64,000 bases of DNA, taken from positions 18,283-82,282 of the forward strand of contig JAKSZP010014863.1 in NCBI GenBank assembly GCA_022478985.1, in the 5' to 3' direction. A program made the position numbers and the translations under genes. The notes beneath the pieces were generated by a model that had not been told where the DNA came from, did no database searches, and worked only from the letters and a program-made list of their open reading frames with translations. This document shows, piece after piece, positions 53,757 through 63,970 of the stretch (the first letter of the stretch is position 1; every line of letters starts with the position of its first letter). The stretch comes from Massospora cicadina. Taxonomy: Eukaryota > Entomophthoromycota > Entomophthoromycetes > Entomophthorales > Entomophthoraceae.

Positions 53757-54443
53757 ATGAGTCCCCATGGCAGCACCCTGGCCCTGCAATCCATCAACGC
53801 AAATGGGTTGCGGGACTTTAAGCGGAGAGCCCGCCTCCTCCGAAACTTCAGGTCAGCACAAATTGACATCGCTGCTGTCCAGGAGCCCCATATCCTCCCC
53901 ACGAACAATCTGCATGGAATGAACAGTTTGGAGGCAACTCCTTCTGGACAAACCATGCCGCCCTTATTGTTTTGAATCCCGGGTTAAAACCCATTCTTTT
54001 TCACAATATCTAGGTGGCCGCCTCATACTGGCCAGACTCACCACTCCTGACTTCTCCTTCTTCGCTGCAAGCATCTACCTGCCTAATGCAGGTCAGGAGC
54101 AAAATCGGCTCTTGGAAGAGCTCCTCCAACTCAATCTCCCACGGAATACAGTCCTCTTAGGAGATTTCAACACAACCATAAGTCGCGTCCGTGACTCTTA
54201 CCCCCCTGCAGCAAAGGAACGCCCTGGATCAAGTCGCCTCCAGGATTTCCTTCGCCTGAGTGGCTTTATAGATGCGCTTCCACCCTCCGCGTCTGGCCTA
54301 GGTTGCATGACTAGGATCCAGTATGATGGAGGAGCTTTCCAGTCAGCGTCACGCATAGATATGGCACTGATTGGCCCCCTGCTAATTGGCCGCGTCTCCT
54401 CTCCCATCTCTCGTGACAACTATCTGAGTGATCACAGGTCACT

Positions 54444-54493
<50 letters not shown>

Positions 54494-57344
54494 ACACACA
54501 CACACACACTTAGACCGTCGCGTAGGTTCTGGCCTAGGGTTGCCCCAGCTCTTCTCAACAACCCCTTCACTAAGGAGAAGCTGTCTATGACCATCCGAGA
54601 GACTCTCACCTCCCCCACCCCACCTGCTTGACCACAAGGCTAGATGGGCGGTGACCAAGGAGGGCATCACCCGCGTTGCTTACAACTGTGCCAAAGCCCA
54701 GATGACTGCAGCTCGCGCCAAGAGTCAAAGGGCGGAAGCCAGAATCTGACATCTAGAGCGAAACTGCCAGCCTTCGCCCTCTCCCAGATGGTTGGAAGAC
54801 TGGGAAGCGGCGCAGGAAGCACTCCGCTTGGAGCTTACACTTCAGGAAGAACGGGCAGCAAACTTTACAACATCTCGTTACTATGCTCAATGGGAACGCC
54901 CCACCCGCTTCTTCTTTCAGAAACAGAAAGCCCGGTCAACAGCGCAGGATATTACTGCACTGAAGATTGGCACTACAACCACTTCAGATAAGGAGGAAAT
55001 CACGCAGGAACTACACCGCTTCTACTCCAGCCTCTTCCATGCCACCCAGGTGGACCCATCGGACATCCAAGACTTCCTGTGGCGGGCTCCAGAGCCGCCC
55101 ATTGACCCACGGGCTGATGAGGCTCTACTGGCGCCTATTTCCATCCAGGAGGTGATGGAAACCCTTCTGAAATCCCCACGGCTTAAAGCCCCAGGCCCAG
55201 ACGGAATACCCTTTGAGGTGTACCTTCTGGAACCTGCAGTGATAGCCAGAACCCTCCGCGACCTCTTCGCTGCACTCTTGGTGAATGGCGAGGTCCTCCC
55301 CGACTCCAGAGGCTCAATCACGACCCTCATTCACAAGAAGTCAGACCGTGAGAACTTGGCGAACTGGCGCCCCATAGCGTTGATCAACACAGACCACAAG
55401 CTCTTCACGAAGCTTCTGGCCAACCGCATCACCAAATGGGTGTCACCTCGCCTCTCCCCATCCAAGTACGGTTTTATTCCGGGGAGGTCGTTATGGGACA
55501 ACTATAATGACCTTCACGTGACTTTGACTGCTAACTCTCGTAAGGTGAATGGCTTTGTGGCTCTTCTGGATATGGAGAAAGCATATGATCGGGTAGCCTG
55601 GAAGTATATTGATGCTTCCCTGGCCCGCTTCCATCTCCCACCCGCAGCTAGGCGCTGGATATCAGCGCTCTATGACCAGCTCCACACCAGAGTCCTGGCG
55701 CCAATGGGTTTTACAATAACAGTACCAGTTGGACAAGGTCTCCGGCAAGGGGACCCCCTGAGCCCTATTCTTTTTAACATCACCCTTGACCCCCTCTTGG
55801 CCTCCTTACAGGACAAGCTAACAGGGATTCTGGTCCCAGGTAAAGCCCCCACACGCACCATGGCATTTGCAGATGACACTGCCATTGCATTTGGCTGCCC
55901 TGGGGATGTTGCCCTCGCTGCTGTGACCATTGAGAGGTACACCAAGGCGTCCAACGCCATGGTCAACACCTCCAAGATAACAGTTGTACAGGTCGGCTCC
56001 CCCACCTTCCCCCCACCATTTGGTATTGAACCTGAGCGCGGTACCTTCCGTCACCTGGGCGTTCTCACCAACCAACAAGGAGTTGCGCTAAAAGACAATG
56101 AGGACTTGCTCCTTGCAGCAGTTAACTCCAGGATTGCCAGCTGGAACCGGCGGCACATCACCCCCCAGGGTCGAGCTCTGATGGCCAATGTGTTCCTCCT
56201 CTCCAAAGTCTGGTTCCTAGCGCACGTCTGCCCATTCACAGATGCCTTTTATACGCGGCTCAATGTACTCCTCCGCTGTTGGATCTGGGGCTCAAACCAT
56301 CCACCAATAGCCCTCTCAACCATTGCCCGACCCTGCAATGAAGGGGGCCTAGGGCTTCTGGACACGCGATCCCACGCCACCACAATCTTCCTGAAGTTCC
56401 TATGACCGATTGTCTGCTGGGGCGCGACCCCCATGCCCCAATGGGCGCCCGCCCTCCGCCAGTCAGTGTCAGCAGCTCTGGGTCTTCCTAGAGCATCTCT
56501 GACCTCACTAGGGGAGTGGCTCACAAACCACCCAGGCCATCGCCTGAAACCATCCTCATCCCCCTACTGGAACCAGGCTCTCCTTGCCCTGAAACGAGTA
56601 GGCGCGCGGATCCACCATGCCTTCCCATACAGAAGGGATGGCCCTGGCCTCAGCCCACGTCGCCATGCAATTGTGCACAATGGACAAGTTGTCACAACTC
56701 GCCTCAACCCCCAAGATCGTCCTCCCATCCGCCCAAGACTCCTTGAGCTCCTCCCTCCCTCCGTGAGATTTGACCTTAAGGAATTGTGGAAGGACGTCTA
56801 TCACCCCATCCTGTCAGCAAAGGTGTCCAACACCTTATGGAGAGTGCTCCACTGTTCATACAGGACAGGGGACCGGACTGGCCCTACCTTCCAGCACCGA
56901 AGCTGCCCCCGCTGTGTGGAGCCTATTGACTCCCACCTCCATCGTTTTTTCACCTGTCCAGGTGTCGCCGCATTTTGTCCAAAGGCCCGCGCGCTCCTCC
57001 ATGCTCAGCCCTGGTCTGGACACCCTGTGCAAGACCTCATGTTTGAGCAGACATTGCCTGGTTGCCACCGACCCCTCCGTGTCCTCGCCTATGCCACAGC
57101 CCTCTGGACCATCCATAACTCCTTCCTTCGTGCTGCCTTTGACCAGCAGGTGTGGACCCTTCCACACATGATCACCCACTTTCAGGTACACTTTGAGATG
57201 GCCCTGAAGGTCTGCACTATGTCGCCAACCCTCCCCCGCTCAGTTGTCACTGCAGCACGGCTCTGGCGCGCAAACTCCCCTCCCTTTCTCGATGCCTCCT
57301 CCCTCCCCTTCCCTCGCCTCAGGCTCTTAGGAGCCCAGGCGTAA
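53757..57344 (+). pseudogene. LINE1 (plus copy) ORF2: endonuclease, reverse transcriptase, zf-RVT-like finger; broken
   Basis: Starts MSPHGSTLALQSINANGLRD. Breaks relative to the minus copy: a C-run of four instead of five near 53897 shifts the frame in the endonuclease, a dinucleotide-repeat block replaces coding sequence at 54448-54509, and TGG has become TGA at 56403. Endonuclease motifs: DIAAVQEPHIL, LLGDFNTTISRV (54158 onward), YLSDHRSL (54421). The 537-codon stretch 54792-56405 has the whole polymerase: KAPGPDGIPFEVYL, NLANWRPIALINTDHK, YGFIPGRSLWDN, ALLDMEKAYDRVAW, GLRQGDPLSPILFN, MAFADDTAIAFG, FRHLGVLTNQQGV. 56433-57344 has the finger CPRCVEPIDSHLHRFFTC. Confidence 0.95.
54448..54509 (+). 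repeat. (TG)n-(CA)n palindromic microsatellite inside ORF2
   Basis: 45 nt of alternating TG followed directly by 17 nt of alternating CA, centred at 54492/54493. The minus LINE1 copy has about 18 nt of ordinary coding sequence here (GTTGTCCTCACCACCACG). The two halves can pair as a hairpin. Confidence 0.95.
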
Positions 57345-57414
57345 TTCAATAAACATCGATGAATCCCCCCCTTGGGTTGGGACCATCTAGTACTAAAAAA
57401 AAAAAAAAAAAAAA

Positions 57415-57432
57415 AAGAAGGGGAGGAACACC
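57415..57432 (+). repeat. Target-site duplication, right copy, LINE1 plus-strand copy
   Basis: AAGAAGGGGAGGAACACC following the poly(A) run. Partner of 51263-51280. Confidence 0.95.
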
Positions 57433-58902
57433 CAGTTGTATAATGCATTCATAACTTGAACTGTCATGAATGCAAGTATACTGTGATCAAGTGGGAGCGC
57501 TTAGTGGTGATCTTTGCATAAAAGCAATTCAGGGTATTTTCATGGGGTAAAGTTCAAAGTTGTAACGGATCATGCGTCATTACACTGGTTGCATAATCTC
57601 AGGGAGCCTGAGGAGCGTCTAGCCTGATGGGCTCTTAAGATGCAAGCTTATGACATCAAAATCCTCCACCAACCTGGTGCAAAACACCAAAACGCAGATT
57701 ATTTAAGGAGATTGACAACCATTGCCGTTATGGAAGATCTCAGCAATGTAATGTATAAAAAATTCTTGGTGGCAGATTTGACAACAAAACGCCACAAGTT
57801 ATAAAGTCAATAAGTGAGATGCAAGCCAATACCTTCCAGCGGAACATGGAGTTGTACAAACTGATTTGAGATTCTATGGTGAATTCTCTGTGACTCTTGG
57901 CATGGCCTAGCATTATCATGAGTGCACATAAGGCAGTCAGACATGATGGAGTATGCAAGACGTTGGAATTGCTGCGCTCTCAGTATTATTGGGAAAGCAT
58001 GAACTTTTACGTGCTTGAAACAATTTCCTGCTGCCACCAATGCCAAGTGGAAAAGTCGTTCTGCCAGAAGACCTAATACTAGTTATTGAAACTGCAATTG
58101 CTTGGCATACGGTTTCCATTGATGTCATTGGCCCCCTGCCAAAGGAGCTAACCAGTCCGAATACATTCTGGTGGTGAATGACCACTCCATCAGGTGGGTC
58201 AAAGCGTGGGAAATATAGGATTGGGGGCAGTCACAATGTTAAGTTCATAATGGAATGCATAATCCATCAACATGGCTGCCCTCAGTTTGTCCTTACTGAT
58301 AATGAAACCAACTTTACCTCACACATTCTTTGAAAGATGAACGAGCTGATGGGCATCTGCAGGGTTCTGATGACCCCATACCACCCCAAGTCCAACGGTA
58401 TGGTTGAGCAAGTTAATGGTACCTTGGTAAACATACTCCAGTAATTGGTAATGGATTGACCTTCCAATTGAAATCCCTCCTTTCCACCACCGTTTTTGCA
58501 TACAACATTAGCTATCACTTGGCCATAGGGAAGAGTCCCTTTCAGCTACTATATGGATGGCACCCAACGCTATCTTCCCTGCTCTATTCCTGTGTGGAAG
58601 ATACCAGTGGAGTGGATCCAGAACGTTACCTGATTAACTTGTCTAACACTTTAATCAAGCTGCATAATGAATTGTACTCTTTCAGTTTGCCCAAAAAGAT
58701 AAAGTACCAGGCCGCCAATCAGGCACAAAATAGTGGGCTATCCCAGTTTAAAGAAGAAGAGATGGTTCTTTTCCATGACCAGCATAGTTTGGTTGATAAA
58801 CACAAGTTGGCTAAGATCTGGATGAGTCCATTTAAACTTATCAAGAAGACAGGCATCAATGCCTACAGTATCAAAGATCCCAAAAAGTGGGCAAATCATT
58901 AA
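57433..58902 (+). pseudogene. gypsy-1 RNase H remainder and integrase
   Basis: Resumes the frame cut by LINE1. RNase H: ERLVVIFA, a KVVTDHASLHWLHNL-like stretch (57560 onward), then KMQAYDIKILHQPGAKHQNA. Integrase: zinc-binding HHCC region (AHKAVRHDGVCKTLELLRSQ, then ETISCCHQCQVEKSF, about 57920-58060), VSIDVIGPLP with the first catalytic Asp near 58120, and TDNETN with the second near 58298. The open 58456-58902 frame continues: STTVFAYNISYHLAIGKSPF, QLLYGWHPTLSSLLYS, EEEMVLFHDQHSLVDKHKLA (C-terminal domain). Several stops lie between pieces. It is highly similar to the integrase of gypsy-3 at 62911-63970. Confidence 0.87.
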
Positions 58903-58959
58903 ATGGGTGCACATAAAGTTCCTTTGGGCGTATAAGCAATTGTAGACCTATTGTCCAGT

Positions 58960-58973
58960 CAATGAAGGGGTGA
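58960..58973 (+). promoter_or_regulatory. gypsy-1 polypurine tract
   Basis: AATGAAGGGGTGA directly before the TGTTGAGATTC start of the 3' LTR. Expected plus-strand primer site. Confidence 0.75.
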
Positions 58974-59547
58974 TGTTGAGATTCTAATACTACTGGACAA
59001 TAAGCTTTAGATAGCTGTGGTGGATTGGGTGAGATGGGCCAGAACATATTATTATAACAAAATTGTTGAGATCACTCTCAAATAAGGCAATAGGGCAATA
59101 CTGAGCTTTAGACAATTATTATTGGATCACCTCCAAATAAGGCAATAAGGAGATGTTGACGTACAACAAGCATTTAGTAGATCGCCTCAAACTAAGGCGA
59201 TAGTAAATTTAAGATAAGTAGACTGATAAAGCCAATGAGAATATGGGTGAACTAAACAGTCTAAGAAAAAGGGTTGGTATTGACCAAAGTCACTGGTATA
59301 TAAGTGAGATGAGAAGATTGAAATGAGAGGATTGTTAGTAGAGAAGAGAGAGCGAATAAGAGAGTATCTGCTATCAAAAATCAAGTTTAAAAAGGTGTCG
59401 TTGGAGCAATTGCTCCATATTTTATCATATTTATTAAGTGTGTTCTGAGGACTGGCGATCATCATATTTTCCATCTGGTTGCACAGTGAGCTTGACCCTG
59501 CACAAACTCTTCCAGCGTATAGCAAGTATATTACCAATATTATAACA
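58974..59547 (+). repeat. gypsy-1 3' LTR
   Basis: 574 bp, partner of 28651-29223, ending ATATTATAACA. It has the same internal landmarks: three CCTC...AAGGC(G/A)ATA motifs (about 59069-59093, 59125-59150, 59180-59203), a TATATAAGTG box near 59292 and the palindrome GGAGCAATTGCTCC at 59403-59416. The flank ATCAC corresponds to GTCAC at 28646-28650. Confidence 0.9.
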
Positions 59548-60885
59548 ATCACCCTTCTGGGAAGCCCCTCCTGAGCTATTCTTTAGGCCCATAAGAGCTT
59601 AAAGTGTAGCTCAGGGTGCAGCCCAGCGCCAAGCCCTGCCTCAACTGCAAAACCCAAAAAGCTTTTCAATTCAATATTTGGAAATCTAGATATCAAGTCA
59701 AATTCACTGATTGGTTCAACCCAACTGTTACATCACCTAGATAACAGTAAAGTGGGGAGAATGTATGACCTCCTTATGGCCCATGATACTTGGGACAATA
59801 AGGATAAACCCATCAAGAAAATACTCCTGCAACACTCTTGCAACAATAAGGTAGAGAACTGAAAGTTATACAAAAAGGTGGGGGCAAAGTGGCTGCCCTA
59901 TCTACAATCTTCATAACGAGTACCTGTGATCATGGAGGCCCACTCTACCCTTGGGCATGGTGGCGTGATAAGCCCTTATGAGTGAATTAAAGAATGGTAC
60001 TATTGGGAGGGAATTATGGAGTCCATTATCAAAGTCCTGGATGCCTACTTAACCTGTAAAAAGCAGTTCAGTTTCAAGACTAAGTATCATTATCAACCTG
60101 ATACCCCCAACAACCATTCCACACTATAAGCTTAGATGTGGTAGGTTCTTTACCTCAGACTACCAGTGGGAAGTGATACATACTAGTAGGAATTGACCAC
60201 TTTAAAAAATAAATTGAAGCTGTGGCTCTCCCAGCCCAAACTTCCAAAGCAACCGCCACTTTCCTTCATCAGTATACCTTCAATTGCCACGGTTGCCCCA
60301 AGTTCTACTCTGTGGCAATAGAGAAACTTTACCTCCAGAGTGGCTAAAGTGCTGTCTATCTCCATGGGAGCGCAACAACTCTTTTCAACTCCCTATAACC
60401 CTTCTATAAATTGTACTGTGAAAAAAGCTAATGGAACCTTGGTATACATATTACGCAAAATGGCCACTTCAGACCCCCTATTGGAATCAGTTTTTGCCTA
60501 GTGCCCTTATGGTGCATCAATCAACTACCACCAAATCCTCAAAATGGCTCATTCCTGCTTTTTATATGGTTAGGAACCTGGGATACCTGTTCTCCTAGCT
60601 CAAGATGTCTTCTCTGCTAACACTGATGATCCTGACAAGGTTATGAAGAACCTGGACCAACACATTATTCAGTTACAACATGACTCTTTGGCCAACCTAG
60701 CCAAAAATTTTATCAAAGAGGGACAAGCAGCTAATATGCTTAAAACTTTTCTACTTAATTTTCAAGTATCTAACCTAGTTCTATACTACAATAACCGCAT
60801 TATGCCAGAAATGAAAAGCTTGGATCCATTTGAGAAGGCCCTTCAAGGGACATTTATAAGCGGGGCAACAAATATTCTATCATAG
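59548..60885 (+). pseudogene. Integrase fragment of a different gypsy family (gypsy-4)
   Basis: Plus-strand remnant outside the gypsy-1 right LTR. The HHCC region reads MEAHSTLGHGGVISPYE, then VLDAYLTCKKQF (about 59933-60072), with the second Cys of CX2C lost. The core reads DVVGSLPQTTSGKxYILVGI and DHFKKxIEAVALPAQTSKAT, then HGCPKFYSVAIEKL where the second catalytic Asp should be. The 60643-60885 frame (KNLDQHIIQLQHDSLANLAK) resembles the helical segment after the core. It differs in wording from gypsy-1, 2 and 3. No LTR is identified; only the integrase end survives. Confidence 0.7.
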
Positions 60886-60887
60886 CT

Positions 60888-62410
60888 TTTCTTTCCACTC
60901 AACATCAATTTCAAGCGATTTTAAAAACAAGTTAATTTTTCACCACAGCCTTACCACACCAATTTCCAAATTTATGTCCTTGGATCCACAACCTGCTGTC
61001 CCAGTATGGGGCAGCGGTGCTCCAACTACTAGCATTTACCGCCCAGCAGGCAAACATGTGCAGACTGGCTCAATCAATCTGCCAAATACATTGGGCCACT
61101 ATGTCCCTCCAATGGACCTAGCAATGCATCTTGCACAAGTTCACCCAAACCCCCCCACCCTCTAGCCCTACCCTGATCCAATATTCTCTTTTGCCTCAGC
61201 ATCAAATATGAACATCTCTTCCCATATGCCAACAAAGCAATAATTGAGCTGGCAACGGCCACCTTTGCGCCAGCAGGGTTTATCAACTTCCGCTCTTACA
61301 AGTGCTATTTTAATATTGGATTCCCCACCAAAGAGGATGCAGCCTCTGCAGCAGCTACGCTTTTAATATACAAAAACACCCCATTACCACCACCCAAACA
61401 CGTCTCCCAGATGAATCCACACTAATGGTGACCTTTGCAAATCTCCCCTCACACCTTTCCCCTTAAACACTTTATGAGGAACTATTGTCAGGGCTAGCTA
61501 CTTATGGTAAAGACCCCATCCTCCAACTTAATGTCCCAAGTGATGCTGAGCGCCTTGCGGCACCTCAGGCAATGGCCACCACTACCCCAACCAGCTGTAC
61601 ATAGCCCAGCACATCCCACCGCATGCCTACATCCCATCTGCACTTGATCATTTCTTTTGGGTTGCATCACCAACTGGTCGCACAGTTTTCCCCCTCTGCC
61701 ATGAATTGGACTATACCAAAAAAGCATGTTAATACAATCCAAACGCTGCAAATACTTCCAACCCCAACCAGGAGGCCACACCATCAGCGTTCAAGTGAAG
61801 ATTTTGGATGCCTCCACCTCCCATGTTGTGAGCTCAATGAACCAGCAGCAAAATCTAGCAACCCAATTATAAGATGACCAATTTCCACACATACCAACCA
61901 ATTGAGAGCAGGTTTGGACCCTTTTTCAATAAAAAAAACCGCTCCAAAACCTACCCAACCACAGCCACCTATCACTGAATCAATCCAAGTCAACCAAAAT
62001 CCCTGTGATTTATTAAATGAAGTGTCCAAATATGGTGAAATTGTCCCACCTCCAGCTAAACCAATCTATTTAGAACCTAACATGGTTTCAGACTTTGATA
62101 CCCCATTCCCGCCCAAACAATATGTCCCCAAACCTAATGTTATCCCATACAAAAGTAACCACCAGCTTGCTGAGGCCATGGTGGCCTTGCCCAAAAATTG
62201 CCACCTTCATGAAGCTGTTTCAAAATCTATCGCTGAATTTAAACAAGGGCTGCACATTACCCAATTCCCCCATAACTCCCTGTAGTTGCAAAAGAGGAAA
62301 TCAAACGCTTAGATGAAACTGACACCAACGCTGTCAAACATGTCACTGAACTGTCAGAATTTTCCCCATCCACACATGTAAACTGAGCGAACATCACAAA
62401 ATTTGCCCAA
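60888..62410 (+). mobile_element. ORF1-only element, copy D (plus), cut by gypsy-3
   Basis: The 5' end near 60888 reads GCTTTTCTTTCCACTCAACA, then ATTTCAAGCGATTTTAAAAA, like the 5' ends of copies B and C. The ORF1-like gene runs to the gypsy-3 LTR at 62411. The 3' UTR and tail are not present, so they probably lie beyond gypsy-3, outside the window. It is the only plus-strand copy of the four. Confidence 0.78.
60974..62400 (+). pseudogene. ORF1-like protein of ORF1-only copy D, broken
   Basis: ATG at 60974 gives MSLDPQPAVPVWGSGAP, the family N-terminus, then YRPAGKHVQTG and YVPPMDLAMHLAQ. In shifted frames follow YANKAIIELATATFAPAGFI, NFRSYKCYFNIGFPTKEDAA (about 61225-61340), a LPxHLSP...LYEELLSGLATYGKDP region near 61445-61515, a knuckle remnant (FPLCHELDYTKKAC, about 61690-61730) and the C-terminal block KPNVIPYKSNHQLAEAMVAL in the 61902-62285 frame. 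Same order as copies A-C. Frameshifts and stops prevent translation as one protein. Confidence 0.75.
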
Positions 62411-62910
62411 TGTTATAAAATCAGCAGTATTTGGGAGATATACCGATGGATATTTGCACAGGGTTCAACCCACTGAGCAATCAGGACCAACGATATGTTG
62501 ATTGTTGTCCTTGAAACAACAGAATAAACTTATAAAATAAATAAATATGGAGCACTCACTCCCTCAGCTCTCCTTTATTTAAATTTTTAATACAGCGGAT
62601 TCTCGCTGTACATTTACTCTAAAACTACTAACAACCTTCTCCCTCAATCATCTCATCCCGCTTGTATGGTAACAACTTCAGGTGGTATCACTTCCATGGC
62701 TTTGTAATTCACTTTGCCATATCTCATTGGTTCTGCCAATTATTCATTCATCAATTTACAATCACCCCAATTCATTTAATTTCCCAACAACCCAATATCG
62801 CCTCATTTTGAGGCGCTCAATTAATCATATTCATAACAACTTGGCAGATTCCATCTGTTCCACCATATTGACTTTAGGGCTTATCATCCAGTCATATTGG
62901 AATTGTGGCA
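62411..62910 (-). repeat. gypsy-3 3' LTR
   Basis: 500 bp. The minus strand runs TGCCACAATTCC to GATTTTATAACA, matching the gypsy-1 LTR at both ends and in the CTCCATATTTAT region. It contains a clean CGCCTCA, TTT, TGAGGCG hairpin at about 62798-62814 corresponding to the repeated motif of the gypsy-1 LTR. The GGAGCAATTGCTCC palindrome is degraded here. Confidence 0.85.
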
Positions 62911-63970
62911 TTATCCCCTCCTTGACTGGACAATAAGATTACTATTGCTTATACACCCAGAGGAACTTTGCATGAACTTGGTTGATGATTCAACTGCTAA
63001 CAGGGTCCTTAATAGTATATGCTTTGACCCCAGTTTTCTCAATGACTTCAAACAGACCAATCCATATACTGGCCAGCTTGTGTTTCCACCTAAACCCATG
63101 CTGGTCATGAAAGAGAACCATGTCGCCATCCTTGAACTGCACTAACCTGCTTCAATGTACCTGATCCGCGGCCTGATTCCTGATCTTCTTAGCTAAGCTG
63201 AAGGAATAGGCTTCCATTTGCAATTTGATCAGAATATTTGCAAGGTTAGTCAAATAGTGGTTGGGCTCCACTCCGCCGGTGTCTTCCACACATGAATAAA
63301 GTAATGCTGGAAGAGCTGGGTGTCAGCTGTATAGTAGTTGGAAGGGACTCTTCCCCATGGCGGAATGGTAACTGATGTTATAGGCAAACACGGCAGTGGA
63401 AAGAAGGGAGGTCCAATCAGATGGTCGATCCATTAATAATTTTTGAAAGATATTCATCATAGTCCTGTTCACACGTTTGACCATTCCATTAGATTCAGGG
63501 TGGTATGGGGTTGTTAGAACCCCATGGATACCCTTAATTTTGTTCAGTTTGTGGAGGATGTGTGAGGTTTTTTTAGTTTCATTGTCAGTGAGAATAAACT
63601 GAGGGCATCCATGTCGCTGGATAAGATACTCCATCACAAACTTGGCCACTGTAAAGGCCCCCAATTCTCATATTGCCCTTGCTTTGACCCACTGGGTCAA
63701 GTGGTCAATATCCACAAGAATGTACTTACACCGGTTAGCTCCTGATGGCAAGGGACCAACAACATCCAGAGAAACAGTATGCCAAGCAAAGTGTGGTTTC
63801 ACTATCTGATACAATGTCTTACAGCGGAATGGCTTCTCCACTTGGCACTGATGGCAACAGGAAATGGTTTCAAGCATATTGAATTTCATACTTTTCCAAT
63901 AGTATTGAGGGCGCAACAACTCCATTTTCTTACGCACCCCACCATGTCCAGCTGCCTTATGGGCACTCAT
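62911..63970 (-). pseudogene. gypsy-3 integrase, mostly readable
   Basis: 63970-63668: zinc-binding region HKAAGHGGVRKKMELLRPQY, then ETISCCHQCQVEKPF with His/Cys spacing intact, and SLDVVGPLPSGANRCKYILV with the first catalytic Asp. 63664-63323: VMEYLIQRHGCPQFILTDNE (second Asp), YHPESNGMVKRVNRTMMNIF, where the catalytic Glu position (usually xxVExxN) reads Lys, and AYNISYHSAMGKSPFQLLYS. The C-terminal domain (MVLFHDQHGF, then KHKLASIW) continues in shifted frames to 62911. One stop near 63666 separates the two large pieces. Confidence 0.87.

Larger units (their letters stand above)
51281..57414 (+). mobile_element. LINE1, plus-strand full-length copy with poly(A) tail
   Basis: A 6.13-kb non-LTR retrotransposon with a TSD of 16-18 bp. 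It opens AAAAATCTCTTTCTGCTAAG, has a 93-bp 5' UTR, an intact 781-codon ORF1, ORF2 after a 37-nt gap, AATAAA just after the ORF2 stop (57347), a short 3' UTR ending CATCTAGTACT and an A-run of about 22 bases ending near 57416. It is nearly identical to the minus copy at 7645-14084, in inverted orientation. The long A-run, exact TSD and open ORF1 mark it as one of the youngest insertions here. Confidence 0.97.
28651..59547 (+). mobile_element. gypsy-1, Ty3/gypsy element expanded by nested insertions
   Basis: Two matching LTRs (28651-29223 and 58974-59547), both TGTT...ATAACA, bound this interval. The flanks GTCAC and ATCAC match at 4 of 5 positions, as expected for an aged 5-bp TSD. Plus-strand remnants appear in the right order: gag-like (29.28-30.48 kb), protease-like (49.42-50.13), reverse transcriptase (50.27-51.26), RNase H and integrase (57.43-58.90), then polypurine tract and LTR. 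Removing the foreign elements leaves about 7 kb, a normal gypsy length. That the two ends belong to one insertion is inference. The alternative is two relatives of the same family. Confidence 0.72.
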
